From Bacillus sp. ISL-34 (lineage in GTDB: Bacteria; Bacillota; Bacilli; Bacillales; DSM-1321): a stretch of 64,000 nt of DNA. This document shows, one piece after another, positions 25,898 to 34,907 of this stretch. The notes beneath the pieces are model-generated. The model saw only the letters and a program-made list of their open reading frames with translations. It did no database searches and was not told where the DNA came from. The stretch is from the NCBI RefSeq assembly GCF_018613325.1, contig NZ_JAGGQJ010000013.1, positions 62,001 through 126,000 on the forward strand. The letters are read 5' to 3'. Position numbers and translations under genes: made by a program. How positions within the stretch are numbered: the first letter of the stretch is position 1; each line of letters begins with the position of its first letter.

Positions 25898-26509
25898 TTA
25901 TGTCTCCTTTCCCAAAGACTTCGAATATTCTTTAACGGCTCTAACCGGATTTTCAGCTTCAAGCACACCTGACATGACCGCAATTCCACGTGCCCCAGCA
26001 TCCAGCACGACTTGGCAATTGGAAGGTGTTATCCCGCCTATCGCAATTATCGGAAGATTGACATTTCTTGTGATTGCATGAAGCTCCTCAACTCCCTTAG
26101 GAGGAAGGCCGCGTTTTGAATCCGTTTCAAAAATATGTCCATAAATCGCGTAATCGGCCCCTTTGCTGAAAGCTGCTTTCGCTTCATCCATGGAATGGAT
26201 CGAACAGCCAACATTCATCCCTGGAAAAGCTCCTTTTACGACTTCTGCATCTAAACTATGAAAAGTCAATTGCACACCAAATACTTTGTGTACCCAGGCT
26301 ACATCCACCCGGTCATTAATGATGATCTTAGAAAGCGGGATCTTTTTATCATGTAATAGGGTCACTGCTCGATAAAGTTCAGATGCACTCATATGCTTTT
26401 CCCTTAGATAAAAGAAATCAACATGTTCCTGAATGTTTGAAGCGATTTCCACAAACTTTTCAATTGGCTGTTTCCCAGTAGAAATAATATGCAATTCATG
26501 TGCATTCAT
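25898..26509 (-). CDS. tenI: Thiazole tautomerase TenI
   Basis: TenI aromatises the ThiG product to the carboxyethyl-thiazole phosphate. It is related to ThiE but lacks thiamin-phosphate synthase activity in B. subtilis. The 203-aa barrel has FFYLREKHMSASELYRAV, IINDRVDVAW, VGCSIHSMDEA and IAIGGITPSNCQVVLDAGARGIAVMS. The family catalytic histidine position is in the VGCSIHS region. It lies between ykoC and thiO in the operon. TenI was chosen over ThiE because of the operon and short length; a ThiE function cannot be fully excluded. Confidence 0.87.
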   Translation of the reverse strand: MNAHELHIISTGKQPIEKFVEIASNIQEHVDFFYLREKHMSASELYRAVTLLHDKKIPLSKIIINDRVDVAWVHKVFGVQLTFHSLDAEVVKGAFPGMNVGCSIHSMDEAKAAFSKGADYAIYGHIFETDSKRGLPPKGVEELHAITRNVNLPIIAIGGITPSNCQVVLDAGARGIAVMSGVLEAENPVRAVKEYSKSLGKET

Positions 26510-26549
26510 ACTAAGAACCCCTAACTAGTAAAGTTACAATCTCATAAAA

Positions 26550-27326
26550 TCAAATAGATACTAACGGGAATTGAATCGATAGATAAAAGCCGGCCAACAG
26601 CAGGATGATAAAATACAGAATGAAACCATGGTCCTTTTTTGAAAAACCAAATTCATAATAGTATGTTCGATCCCGAGTGTCTGTAAATCGCTTTGCCTCC
26701 ATCGCAACCGCGATTCGGTGAGCACGTCTGATGCTACCGGATAACAACGGGATGGAATAGGCTTTCATTTTAAAATATACCGATCTTATCCCTTTTCCCC
26801 TTTCAAAACCGCGTATCTTCATCGCGTTTCGAATCGTTTGGAACTCCTCCATCATGATGGGAATCAGTCTTAATGCCGCCATGAAACTATAGGCATATTT
26901 CGGTTTAAGCTTAACTTGCTGCATTAACGAATAAAACAAGTTCACTGGTCTCGTCGTTAAGGAAAAAGTTAAACCAAGGGCCGCAAAGAACAAAGCTCGA
27001 AAGCCTACCAGTAATCCCCTCATGAAACTTTCCTCCGTAATCGATATTAGGCCCCACTCAAACCAAAGCGTCTTACCTTGCCCGAATAATATCATTGCAG
27101 ATGAGGTGGATATAAAAATGAAACAAAAGGGAATCGACAAAAGTAAGATGCGTTTTATCGAATGCCCGGTAAAAAACAAAAATAAAAGTAATACGCCAAT
27201 GGTGATATTCATCATATAATTCAGGTCATGAATGAATAACGCCACGATGCATAACACAATAAGTACACCAAGTTTAAGGCTTGGATTAATTCTATGGAGC
27301 CATGTTTCTGCATTTGAAACATTCAT
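26550..27326 (-). CDS. ykoC: ECF transporter transmembrane protein YkoC (thiamin precursor uptake)
   Basis: YkoC is the EcfT-type coupling protein of the YkoEDC transporter, linked by comparative genomics to hydroxymethylpyrimidine uptake. The 258-aa protein has four or more hydrophobic segments and the two coupling-helix motifs with A-R-x: AALRLIPIMMEEF followed by AMKIRGFERG, and RAHRIAVAMEAKRF. It begins directly after the ykoD stop. Its operon neighbours (tenA, thi genes) support a thiamin-precursor role. Confidence 0.88.
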   Translation of the reverse strand: MNVSNAETWLHRINPSLKLGVLIVLCIVALFIHDLNYMMNITIGVLLLFLFFTGHSIKRILLLSIPFCFIFISTSSAMILFGQGKTLWFEWGLISITEESFMRGLLVGFRALFFAALGLTFSLTTRPVNLFYSLMQQVKLKPKYAYSFMAALRLIPIMMEEFQTIRNAMKIRGFERGKGIRSVYFKMKAYSIPLLSGSIRRAHRIAVAMEAKRFTDTRDRTYYYEFGFSKKDHGFILYFIILLLAGFYLSIQFPLVSI

Positions 27327-28790
27327 CTACATGACACCCCTTTTAACTTTGGTCTCCAAAAATCCGGCTTGCGCGATGTTTTCATCACTTATTACGTTTC
27401 CGTCCTTAACCGTCCAGATCCTGGTTGCAAAGTATTTTGAAATATGATCGTCATGAGTTACCATGATCACTGTTATTCCGCGCCTTCGATATTCCTCAAA
27501 CCATTCCAGCAATGCAAAGGTATTTTTCGAATCTTGGCCAAAGGTTGGCTCATCCAGGAGAATGATTTTTTTGTCTATTACGATTGAGGCGGCTACGCTT
27601 AAGCGACGCTTTTGACCCATTGATAATTGAAACGGATGTTTATCCCGATGTGCCTCCAGGCGGAACACTTTAAGCAATGAGCGGACTCTTTCATCTATTT
27701 CTTGTTGCGGCCTTTTATCAATTCGCAATGAATAAGCAATCTCTTCATATACAGTATTTGCAACGAACTGAAACTCAGGATTTTGAAAGACAAACGTCAT
27801 ATGATCCGTTGGATTTTTCACCCTTTTAATGGGGGTCCCCAATAATTCATACTTACCATTCGTTTTTATGAACTGCATCAGTGCATGCAAAAGAGTACTC
27901 TTCCCCGCGCCATTTTCACCCCTGACTACAATCCATTCCCCTGAATGTACCTTCAGTTCTTCAACCTTGATTTTCTCCTCTTTATTCCGAAAACCGCTAA
28001 AGCCTTGCACATGCATAAGGGGTGAACCATCTATAAATTGGTGTTCCCGAATGGGTGCATGCTTCTGTATATATTCATCCCAAACACCTGGGAACCAAAT
28101 TCCATGTTCTTTCATTTCATTTTTATATCGTGAAAGTATGGTGTCTCTTGGACCATCAGCTATGATTTGACCATCAGCGTTAAAAAGTACGATTCGTTCG
28201 ATGAATTCTAAAACATGGTCAATTTTATGCTCGACGATAATAACCGTTTTGTCTCGTCCGACTTCCTTCAACAAGTCCCAGATTTCTTTTGTTCCTTCCG
28301 GATCCAACATGGCGGTTGGTTCATCCAAGAATATCACTTCTGGTTCAAGGGCCAATACTGAAGCGATTGCCAGACGTTGTTTCATCCCGCCTGATAATGT
28401 TTCTATACTTGTATGACCTAGGTTCAATCCTACTTTACGGAGATGGTTTTCGATCTTCCCTTTCATTTCATCTTTAGGGACGGAAAGATTCTCAAGGACG
28501 AAGGCAATTTCCTCATCGGCAAATGGCATGCAAAACTGACTATCAGGGTCTTGAAAAACATACCCCCATGAAGAAGGGCATTTCATTTCTTCAACTTTCA
28601 TCGGGACTTCGATGGAATTCGGAATCAATCCGCTTAACACTTGCAAAAGAGTGGACTTACCACATCCTGATGGTCCCAACAATAGTACCTTTTCTCCTTT
28701 ATCAAACGATAAGGATAGGTCCTTGAAAATCAATGATCCATCACCGGGATATTTCATTCTTAACTTCTCAACAGAAATGATTGGTTCCAT
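27327..28790 (-). CDS. ykoD: ECF transporter duplicated ATPase YkoD
   Basis: This 487-aa protein is a fusion of two ABC ATPase domains that would power the YkoEDC transporter. Each half has its own Walker A (LLLGPSGCGKSTLL near residue 38 and VRGENGAGKSTLL near residue 290), signature (ETLSGGMKQRLAIA and FQLSMGQKRRLSVA) and Walker B (VIFLDEPTAMLD and IILLDEPTFGQD). The second signature reads LSMGQ instead of LSGGQ. I chose the ATG at 28790, after GAGGTTGAGGG, not the TTG three codons upstream. Confidence 0.9.
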   Translation of the reverse strand: MEPIISVEKLRMKYPGDGSLIFKDLSLSFDKGEKVLLLGPSGCGKSTLLQVLSGLIPNSIEVPMKVEEMKCPSSWGYVFQDPDSQFCMPFADEEIAFVLENLSVPKDEMKGKIENHLRKVGLNLGHTSIETLSGGMKQRLAIASVLALEPEVIFLDEPTAMLDPEGTKEIWDLLKEVGRDKTVIIVEHKIDHVLEFIERIVLFNADGQIIADGPRDTILSRYKNEMKEHGIWFPGVWDEYIQKHAPIREHQFIDGSPLMHVQGFSGFRNKEEKIKVEELKVHSGEWIVVRGENGAGKSTLLHALMQFIKTNGKYELLGTPIKRVKNPTDHMTFVFQNPEFQFVANTVYEEIAYSLRIDKRPQQEIDERVRSLLKVFRLEAHRDKHPFQLSMGQKRRLSVAASIVIDKKIILLDEPTFGQDSKNTFALLEWFEEYRRRGITVIMVTHDDHISKYFATRIWTVKDGNVISDENIAQAGFLETKVKRGVM

Positions 28791-28802
28791 GGCCCTCAAC
28801 CT

Positions 28803-29387
28803 CTACTTTTGATCCAGTTCTGCATAATCTTTATTTGAAACCGGACGAACAAGATTAGTTACTCCTGTCGCTTCCAGGACTTTAACTAAATAATAGGCGG
28901 TCACACCTGCAAAGAATATGGAACCCACAAACCTCGCTATCATGAATAACGATAGATTCCAAGTAGAAAGCGCACCAATTTCCCCGTATGCAAAATCCAT
29001 GATAACTGATGCCAGGCAGGAAGCTATCGCAGCTAAAACGGCCACCGACATATTGAATTTTTTATATTTGAACGCCATGAACACCAGTTCCGCGAACAAT
29101 CCTTGGACCACCCCATATAACAGTACGGTCAAGCCCCATGGTGAACCTAGAAAGAATTCCCCGGAAGCTGCAGCTATTTCCGCCAAAAGGGCCACACCCG
29201 GTTTCCGTAAAATTAAAAAGGCGACGGGGCCAGCTATAAACCACATTCCATAAATAAGTTGATCCAGATGTAATCCTAATGGTTTAACGGAATAATAAAT
29301 CGAACCCCAAAGGATATAAACGACTCCAAATGCTACCGCAATCACGATCGTGACTAATATATCCGTTAATTTCAATCCTTTTTTCAT
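28803..29387 (-). CDS. ykoE: ECF transporter substrate-binding subunit YkoE
   Basis: YkoE is the membrane S-component that should bind hydroxymethylpyrimidine or a related thiamin fragment. The 194-aa protein is mostly hydrophobic, with about five or six membrane segments, for example ILVTIVIAVAFGVVYILWG and GLTVLLYGVVQGLFAELVF. The order tenA-ykoE-ykoD-ykoC is compact (12-14 bp gaps or less). The B. subtilis companion YkoF, a soluble thiamin-binding protein, is absent. Confidence 0.87.
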   Translation of the reverse strand: MKKGLKLTDILVTIVIAVAFGVVYILWGSIYYSVKPLGLHLDQLIYGMWFIAGPVAFLILRKPGVALLAEIAAASGEFFLGSPWGLTVLLYGVVQGLFAELVFMAFKYKKFNMSVAVLAAIASCLASVIMDFAYGEIGALSTWNLSLFMIARFVGSIFFAGVTAYYLVKVLEATGVTNLVRPVSNKDYAELDQK

Positions 29388-29401
29388 TGTTTCATTCTCC
29401 T

Positions 29402-30085
29402 TTATACTTCTAGTGTTTCCTTATGCACAGGCCATGCCTCTAAACGATAGGCCATTTCCCAAAATGAGTATTCATATTGGCTGCTGAGGATAAAATGCTC
29501 TTTCATTCTTTCCTTATCTTCTTCTGTCACTTTTTCAGCAATCTCATCAAGCCTCGCAATTTGTTCTTCCACCAAAGTGCGGAACCACTCTCCTCCGTAA
29601 GCCGCTATCCATTCTTGATAAATCGGCTCTTCGGGTGTGCACCCTTGCAGCCTTTCACCTATTTCATAATACAGCCAGTAACACGGCAAGATAGCTGCAA
29701 TAACATCCCCTAAATGTCCCGAATAAGCAGCACGATACATATGGGACGTATAAGCATAAGCAGTCGGGGCAGGTTTGAAATTTTCCCTTTCCTCTTTAGT
29801 GATGCCTAATCTCTCAGAAAAATTCTCATGAAGCTTCAGCTCCGCTTCATATGTTCCTTGTGCATGGCCGGCAAGCCTGCTTGTTGTATGTAAATCTGTA
29901 GCTTTGACTGCCCCTAAAGCTTGAACTCTAGCAAAATGAGATAAATAATAGGCATCTTGCATGACATAAAAACGGAAACACTCCAATGGCAATGTACCAT
30001 CTCCTATTCCTGCAACAAACGGGTGATTAAAACTAGCTTCCCAAATATGATCAACTTCCTGACGAATTTCCTCTGAAAACTTCAT
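29402..30085 (-). CDS. tenA: Aminopyrimidine aminohydrolase / thiaminase II TenA
   Basis: TenA converts aminomethyl-aminopyrimidine from degraded thiamin to hydroxymethylpyrimidine for reuse. The 227-aa all-helical protein has FNHPFVAGIGDGTLP near the start, FRFYVMQDAYYLSHFARVQA, and the active-site motif with Cys in AAILPCYWLYYEIG. I chose the ATG at 30085 because GGAGGT is 7 nt upstream; the longer frame runs into the riboswitch. It is the first gene after the TPP riboswitch, and with YkoEDC makes a salvage module. Confidence 0.94.
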   Translation of the reverse strand: MKFSEEIRQEVDHIWEASFNHPFVAGIGDGTLPLECFRFYVMQDAYYLSHFARVQALGAVKATDLHTTSRLAGHAQGTYEAELKLHENFSERLGITKEERENFKPAPTAYAYTSHMYRAAYSGHLGDVIAAILPCYWLYYEIGERLQGCTPEEPIYQEWIAAYGGEWFRTLVEEQIARLDEIAEKVTEEDKERMKEHFILSSQYEYSFWEMAYRLEAWPVHKETLEV

Positions 30086-30160
30086 GTCCATTACCTCCAA
30101 ATTGTATTTTTCAAAGAATGTTACGGAAAAAAACCTTTTATCACCCCTTTTTTTGCAAAC

Positions 30161-30192
30161 AAAAAACCACTTTCTTAAACGTAAGAAAGTGG
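30161..30192 (-). terminator. TPP-riboswitch expression-platform terminator
   Basis: CCACTTTCTTA and TAAGAAAGTGG (30167-30177 and 30182-30192) form an 11-bp stem with a 4-nt loop, followed on the minus strand by six T residues. It lies between the aptamer and tenA, so it is the likely ligand-dependent switch. Confidence 0.88.
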
Positions 30193-30225
30193 TTGTACAA
30201 GAAATAATACAGAAACGTACTGTTC

Positions 30226-30350
30226 CAGACCCCACTTCCCTACGCTGGTATAAACCATATCAGGTTCCAAGGGTCTTAAAGTCATACTTTAATCTCAGCT
30301 TCTGCGGTAAAAAATCAACTTTTACCTATAAAGCACCCCTAGTGGTACAA
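30226..30350 (-). ncRNA. TPP riboswitch (THI element)
   Basis: On the minus strand the conserved parts appear in order: ACTAGGGGTGC, CTGAGA, GACCCTTGGAACCTGAT, and ACCAGCGTAGGGAAGTGG. This is the thiamin pyrophosphate aptamer. It lies about 140 nt upstream of tenA, followed by an intrinsic terminator, so TPP should stop transcription of the whole tenA-thiF operon. Confidence 0.97.
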
Positions 30351-30377
30351 ATTGTATATTAAATTTCATTTGCCTTT

Positions 30378-30405
30378 ATATTAACACGATATATCCAATT
30401 GTCAA
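30378..30405 (-). promoter_or_regulatory. Sigma-A promoter of the thiamin operon
   Basis: On the minus strand a consensus -35 TTGACA (30400-30405) is followed after 16 nt by TAATAT (30378-30383). The predicted start near 30371 is about 20 nt before the TPP aptamer. Confidence 0.75.
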
Positions 30406-30530
30406 ACGTATTAGAAAAATTTTTCAACTTAATTATTTAGTATTACCAGCCTTTCGCTCTAGCATAACCACCATTTTCCCGGCCTTTTAATGGATTTCAA
30501 ATACTTTAATCAATGGGTGTTCATTTCGTA

Positions 30531-30712
30531 TTTTACTCGTGAGTTTAGTCGTCATACTCGTGAATTCAGCAATTTTACTCATAAATTTGATGTTTACTCG
30601 TGAGTTTAGCCGGTTTACCCGCTAATTCAGCTGGTTTACTCGTGAGTTTGGCCGGTTTACTCGCGAATTCAGCTGGTTTACTCGTAAAATTAGCACTTTT
30701 ACTCGTGAATTC
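30531..30712. repeat. Tandem 21-bp repeat array (nine copies)
   Basis: The hexamer TACTCG or a one-base variant recurs at 30534, 30555, 30576, 30595, 30616, 30637, 30658, 30679 and 30700: a 21-bp period with one 19-bp step. The unit is close to TTTACTCGTGAGTTTAGCCGG. Units alternate between GAGTTT-AGCCGG-like and GAATTC-AGCTGG-like forms, so a 42-bp higher-order unit is visible. One plus frame would encode a seven-residue repeat (FTREFSR type) but is broken by stops. The array lies between the promoter of the thiamin operon and the terminator of the aromatic operon. Confidence 0.9.
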
Positions 30713-30722
30713 TTTTATTCTC

Positions 30723-30782
30723 TAAAAAATGTCCTATATGTCAGGGAACAGTTACATGACTGTCCGCTGACATATAGGACAT
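30723..30782 (-). terminator. Terminator of the aromatic-degradation operon
   Basis: A 16-bp perfect stem, ATGTCCTATATGTCAG with its complement (30729-30744 and 30767-30782), encloses an inner ACAGT/ACTGT pairing and is followed on the minus strand by TTTTTT. It lies 17 bp after the transporter stop codon. Confidence 0.9.
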
Positions 30783-30798
30783 CTACTAAAGAAAAATA

Positions 30799-32160
30799 TT
30801 ATACATTCGATGTTGCTTTTAGTTTTATATTTTCCTCAATCTGTGGTTTATCATAGCTGCCATACCTCTCTTTCACAACGAGTAACGCCATTGCAGCCAT
30901 TATGCTCGGAACTGTGAAGGCCATGAAGGCATTTTGTGGCGAATAGTTTGCAGCCAGCAGTAATCCAATTAATGTTGGGGCAACAATCGCTCCAATTCTA
31001 CCAAAAGCCAGGGCCCAACCTATCCCGGTGGTCCTTATCTCCCGCGGATAATACTCGGATATATACGTATTGGCCAAATTCATCGTGCCAACTGTACAGG
31101 CACCTCCAAAAGCGATCAGAATATATAATGCTACTGCATTCGAGGTCAACCCTAATATGACAAAACAGGCCGTTCCTATGGCACAAAGAGATACAAGTAC
31201 TCTTCTATGGCCTATTTTCCCAACTAAGTACCCTCCAATTATTGATCCGCCAATTTGTCCTATTCCCGATATAAGATTGAAAGATAAACTGGATGAAAGG
31301 CCGTATCCTGATTGCTGCATGATTTTGGGTAGCCATGTATTGAGTCCGTATACCATAAGTAAACAATTAAAGGCGGCTACCCAAAACGCAAATGTGCTAG
31401 TAGTACGCTTATTTTCAAAGAGTTTCTTGACTGGAAAGCCCTTTGCCCTTTCTTGGACTTTGGCAAACTCATAATCGTCCGACTCTTTATAGTCGCCGTC
31501 AGGATCAATGCGATTCAGGATTCCAGCGAGCTTTGCTCCTTGTTTTCGAATAACATAATAGGAAAGCGATTCAGGAAATTGCTTCATGAAGAATGGCAGT
31601 GCCAGTAATGGAAGCGCCCCTATCCAATACAAAACCCTCCAACTCATTTGTTCCATCACATACATTCCAATTAAAGAAGCGAGTATGCTTCCGATAGAAT
31701 AACCACAGTACATAGCGGTTACAATGAGAACCTTATTCTTTTTTGGTGAGTATTCCGCCATTAAGGAGATGACGTTTGGCATTAATCCGCCCATTCCCAA
31801 GGCTGCTATAAATCGCATAACCGAGAAAAAGGAAGGATTCGGGGCAAAACTTGAAAGTAATGTAAAAACACTGAATATACATATACAGGTGGCAAGCACT
31901 TTTTTTCTCCCCATTTTATCCGCCAGGGGTGCAAAAATGAGTGCTCCCACCATCATACCGAACAATGAGTAACTTGCTATTCCTCCAGCTTCGACTGGCG
32001 TCAAGTTCCATTCCTCCATCATCAAAGGCAAACCTACTCCGTACATGGCTATATCAAATCCATCGAAGGTAATTGCGAACAAACACCACATAAAGACCAT
32101 TAAATGAAAACGGCCAAATCTACTATTACCTACCACTTCCGAAGCATTGACTTCACGCAA
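30799..32160 (-). CDS. MFS transporter, aromatic acid:H+ symporter family
   Basis: This 453-aa, 12-segment major facilitator protein has the family marks of aromatic acid carriers such as PcaK and BenK: FDGFDIAMYGVGLP in helix 1 and the loop motif PLADKMGRKKVL between helices 2 and 3. A second, weaker copy of the loop motif lies after helix 8 (LVGKIGHRR). It probably takes up the pathway's aromatic acid, presumably anthranilate, driven by protons. It is the last gene of the degradation operon, 25 bp after the 4-oxalocrotonate decarboxylase gene. Substrate is inferred from context. Confidence 0.88.
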   Translation of the reverse strand: MREVNASEVVGNSRFGRFHLMVFMWCLFAITFDGFDIAMYGVGLPLMMEEWNLTPVEAGGIASYSLFGMMVGALIFAPLADKMGRKKVLATCICIFSVFTLLSSFAPNPSFFSVMRFIAALGMGGLMPNVISLMAEYSPKKNKVLIVTAMYCGYSIGSILASLIGMYVMEQMSWRVLYWIGALPLLALPFFMKQFPESLSYYVIRKQGAKLAGILNRIDPDGDYKESDDYEFAKVQERAKGFPVKKLFENKRTTSTFAFWVAAFNCLLMVYGLNTWLPKIMQQSGYGLSSSLSFNLISGIGQIGGSIIGGYLVGKIGHRRVLVSLCAIGTACFVILGLTSNAVALYILIAFGGACTVGTMNLANTYISEYYPREIRTTGIGWALAFGRIGAIVAPTLIGLLLAANYSPQNAFMAFTVPSIMAAMALLVVKERYGSYDKPQIEENIKLKATSNV

Positions 32161-32185
32161 TTAATTCCCTCCTCTTTGCCATATT

Positions 32186-32959
32186 TCACGCTATAACATG
32201 TAATGTCAGTTTCCCTAGTTCGCCGTAATCTGCTATTATTTCATCGTTTGCCTGTATGGAAACGGCATCTGTAATTCCTCCAACCAAAACAATCATTCCA
32301 GCCTGAATGGAAAGTCCTTCCCGGCTAATCATTTTTACAAGTTCCACAATCGAATGAATCGGATGATCGAGCACAGCTTCACCGCGACCCCTCTTTTGCA
32401 TTTCACCATTTTGATAAAGCATAACTTCTGCTTGAGCCCAGTCCGTGTGATAAGGTGAATAAGCTTGATTGCTAAGCAGGATTTTGGCTGAGGATGCGTT
32501 ATCCGCTACTACATCGGTAAGTGTAAAAGAAAAATTTTTATAACGGCTGTCAATAACTTCTAGTGCAAGAAATACACATTCAACTGCCGGCCAGACATCT
32601 TTCGCCGTTATATTTTCCCCTTTCAGTTCGTCCTTGAACAAAAAAGCAAATTCAGGTTCCACTCTCGGATGAATGAGTTCCCCAACTTTTAATACTGGTT
32701 TAGTTAGTTCCATGGCAGAAGTCAACCTGCCATAGATCGCTTCCTCCACCCCTACCTGCTGTTGTTTGGCTTTGCTCGTCAAGCCCATCTTCCATCCGAT
32801 GAATCTGTTATCACCGGTCAGTGTCTCATTTATGCTCAACTTCTGAATTTCATACGCTTGATTTACTGTTATTTCAGGATTGGATAATGTAAGCTTATCC
32901 ATTTCACGACCGTTTTTTTGCGATTCGGCAACCCGTTTTGCTAGTTGATCTAGTTTCAT
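32186..32959 (-). CDS. nbaG: 4-oxalocrotonate decarboxylase (DmpH/NbaG type)
   Basis: This enzyme removes CO2 from 4-oxalocrotonate, giving 2-oxopent-4-enoate, using a divalent metal. The 257-aa protein is the DmpH-type member of a family that also includes the hydratase: GWKMGLTSKAKQQQVGVEE, LIHPRVEPEFAF (metal-binding glutamates) and EVIDSRYKNFSF with DVVADNASS. These agree better with DmpH than with DmpE. The second paralogue, at 34908-35690, has the hydratase pattern. Its start overlaps the aldolase stop by 4 bp; these partner enzymes commonly form complexes. Confidence 0.85.
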   Translation of the reverse strand: MKLDQLAKRVAESQKNGREMDKLTLSNPEITVNQAYEIQKLSINETLTGDNRFIGWKMGLTSKAKQQQVGVEEAIYGRLTSAMELTKPVLKVGELIHPRVEPEFAFLFKDELKGENITAKDVWPAVECVFLALEVIDSRYKNFSFTLTDVVADNASSAKILLSNQAYSPYHTDWAQAEVMLYQNGEMQKRGRGEAVLDHPIHSIVELVKMISREGLSIQAGMIVLVGGITDAVSIQANDEIIADYGELGKLTLHVIA

Positions 32960-33975
32960 CTTAAAGTCCCTTCTTTCTGAAACGCCATTTGTTCAGCTAC
33001 TTCAATTATGGTATCTTCCTGACCACCAACCACTTTTTGTCGACCAAGCTCCATCAAAATATCCCGGGCGTCGACTCCATACTTTTTAGCCGCTTTATTT
33101 GCATGCAATAAAAAGCTGGAGTACACGCCACTATAACCCATTATTAAACTCGAGTCTGTTATTTCCTGGGGCTTTTGCATGATTGTGTTTCCAACTTCCT
33201 CCGAAAGATCAAGCATTTTATATAAGTCAATTTCGGTACGGATACCCATCCTATCCAGAACGGCAACAAGCACTTCCGTCTGGGTATTTCCAGCACCTGC
33301 ACCGAGACAGCGGATGCTGCCATCGATTCTATTCGCCCCTTCTTCAATTGCCATAAGTGAATTCGCCACTGCTAGCGATAAATTATTATGTGCATGAAAA
33401 CCAATATCGATATTCAGCTTGCTTCGTAATAACCGGATCCGCGCCTTTACATCTTGGGGCAAAAAAGACCCTGCAGAATCCACAACATAAACAGCATCCG
33501 CTCCATAGGATTCCATTAAAATCGCTTGTTCAAGTAATTTTTGCGGTGTTGCCATGTGAGACATCATTAAAAACCCGATTGCTTCCATACCAAGATGTTT
33601 CGCTGCCTCCAGATGCTGCTTTGAGACGTCCGCTTCCGTTACGTGGGTTGCAATACGCGCCATTTTCGCCCCAACGTGAGCGGCTTCTTTTAAATGGTCG
33701 ATTGTCCCTATACCAGGGATTAAAAGTACTGAAATAACCGATTGGCCTGCAGCTTCAACAGCGGCTTCCACCAATTCAATATCATTCACTTTTGAAAAAC
33801 CATATTGTAAGGATGATCCTCCCAGTCCATCTCCATGCGACACTTCAATATAAGGGACACCTGCAGCACTAAGTTTCCCAGTCATGTTCTTTACTTGATC
33901 GATGGTGAATTGATGTGCCACTACATGGCTCCCATCCCGCAATGCAACTTCAGTCACCAATACATCTTTTCGCAA
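32956..33975 (-). CDS. nbaI: 4-hydroxy-2-oxovalerate aldolase (DmpG type)
   Basis: This enzyme cleaves 4-hydroxy-2-oxovalerate to pyruvate and acetaldehyde. The 339-aa protein has the TIM-barrel start VTEVALRDGSHVVAHQF (Arg/Asp of the active site), the metal motif GFHAHNNLSLAVANS and the C-terminal communication domain that docks on the acetaldehyde dehydrogenase. I chose the TTG at 33973-33975 because AAAGGAGGGG lies 5 nt upstream; 22 further upstream codons do not fit the family. It lies 34 bp after the dehydrogenase gene. Confidence 0.94.
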   Translation of the reverse strand: MRKDVLVTEVALRDGSHVVAHQFTIDQVKNMTGKLSAAGVPYIEVSHGDGLGGSSLQYGFSKVNDIELVEAAVEAAGQSVISVLLIPGIGTIDHLKEAAHVGAKMARIATHVTEADVSKQHLEAAKHLGMEAIGFLMMSHMATPQKLLEQAILMESYGADAVYVVDSAGSFLPQDVKARIRLLRSKLNIDIGFHAHNNLSLAVANSLMAIEEGANRIDGSIRCLGAGAGNTQTEVLVAVLDRMGIRTEIDLYKMLDLSEEVGNTIMQKPQEITDSSLIMGYSGVYSSFLLHANKAAKKYGVDARDILMELGRQKVVGGQEDTIIEVAEQMAFQKEGTLR

Positions 33976-34009
33976 ATGAACCCCTCCTTTACAGTTCCGA
34001 TTATCTTTT

Positions 34010-34891
34010 TCAAACATAGTGTTCGAATTGTCTTTTAGCAATCTCTTCCCCTACTTTTACAGCTGAAGCCGTCATTATATCCAAATTACCTGCATATACG
34101 GGGAGAAAATCTCCTAACCCTTTCACTTCCAAAAGGACTGTTATTTGTTTCCCATCATATATCGGCTCTGTCTTCAGGCGGTATCCTGGAACATATTCAG
34201 AAACTTTTTCCGCCATCTTATTTATGGAGGTGGTTATTGCTTTCACATCAAAGGAATCCGATTGAAGCAGACAATGAATCGTATCCCTCATGATGAGTGG
34301 CGGTTCGGCCGGGTTCAGCAGAATAATAGCCTTTCCCTTGTTTGCTCCACCCACCTGTTCCAGGGCCCTTGCCGTCGTTTGGGTGAATTCATCAATATTA
34401 GCACGGGTTCCGGGACCGGCACTCCTGCTGGAAATTGTCGCTATTATTTCGGCATATTCGACCTGGGCCACTTGACTGATGGCATGAACGATGGGGATTG
34501 TCGCCTGACCGCCGCATGTAATCATGTTAACAACGGCCTCATTCAAATTTTCTTTTAAATTCACGGAAGGAACGATAAAAGGTCCGATTGCGGCAGGCGT
34601 CAAGTCTATCAGCTTCTTGTTCATCTTTTTCAAGGCTTCGCAGTGAAAAACATGCGCCTTCGCAGATGTGGCATCGTATAAAATGTCTGCAAGCTCCGGC
34701 CTTTCCAAAAATCCATACATGCCATTTGCGATGACATGATGTCCATGCATCCTAGCCCTTTTCAAACCCTCTGATTCCTTGTCGATACCAATCATTACCG
34801 ACATTTCCAGAACATCAGATCTATGAATTTTCATCATTAAGTCCGTGCCGATATTCCCTGATCCAATAATGCCTACTTTTAGTTTTTTCAA
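34010..34891 (-). CDS. nbaJ: Acetaldehyde dehydrogenase, acylating (DmpF type)
   Basis: This enzyme oxidises acetaldehyde, channelled from the aldolase, to acetyl-CoA with NAD and CoA. The 293-aa protein starts with [20 protein letters not shown], carries the catalytic cysteine in [16 protein letters not shown], and ends with [11 protein letters not shown]. The probable start is the TTG at 34891, with AAAGGAG about 10 nt upstream. The aldolase gene follows directly, as in dmp and nba clusters. Confidence 0.94.
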   Translation of the reverse strand: MKKLKVGIIGSGNIGTDLMMKIHRSDVLEMSVMIGIDKESEGLKRARMHGHHVIANGMYGFLERPELADILYDATSAKAHVFHCEALKKMNKKLIDLTPAAIGPFIVPSVNLKENLNEAVVNMITCGGQATIPIVHAISQVAQVEYAEIIATISSRSAGPGTRANIDEFTQTTARALEQVGGANKGKAIILLNPAEPPLIMRDTIHCLLQSDSFDVKAITTSINKMAEKVSEYVPGYRLKTEPIYDGKQITVLLEVKGLGDFLPVYAGNLDIMTASAVKVGEEIAKRQFEHYV

Positions 34892-34907
34892 GGCCTCTGG
34901 GCTCCTT

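Noticed and set aside
25898-26509. thiE (thiamin-phosphate synthase) instead of tenI
   Set aside because: The related fold is ambiguous, but the operon place before thiO and the short, TenI-like sequence favour TenI.
30531-30712. CRISPR array
   Set aside because: Repeats are directly adjacent with a 21-bp period and no unique spacers; no cas genes nearby.
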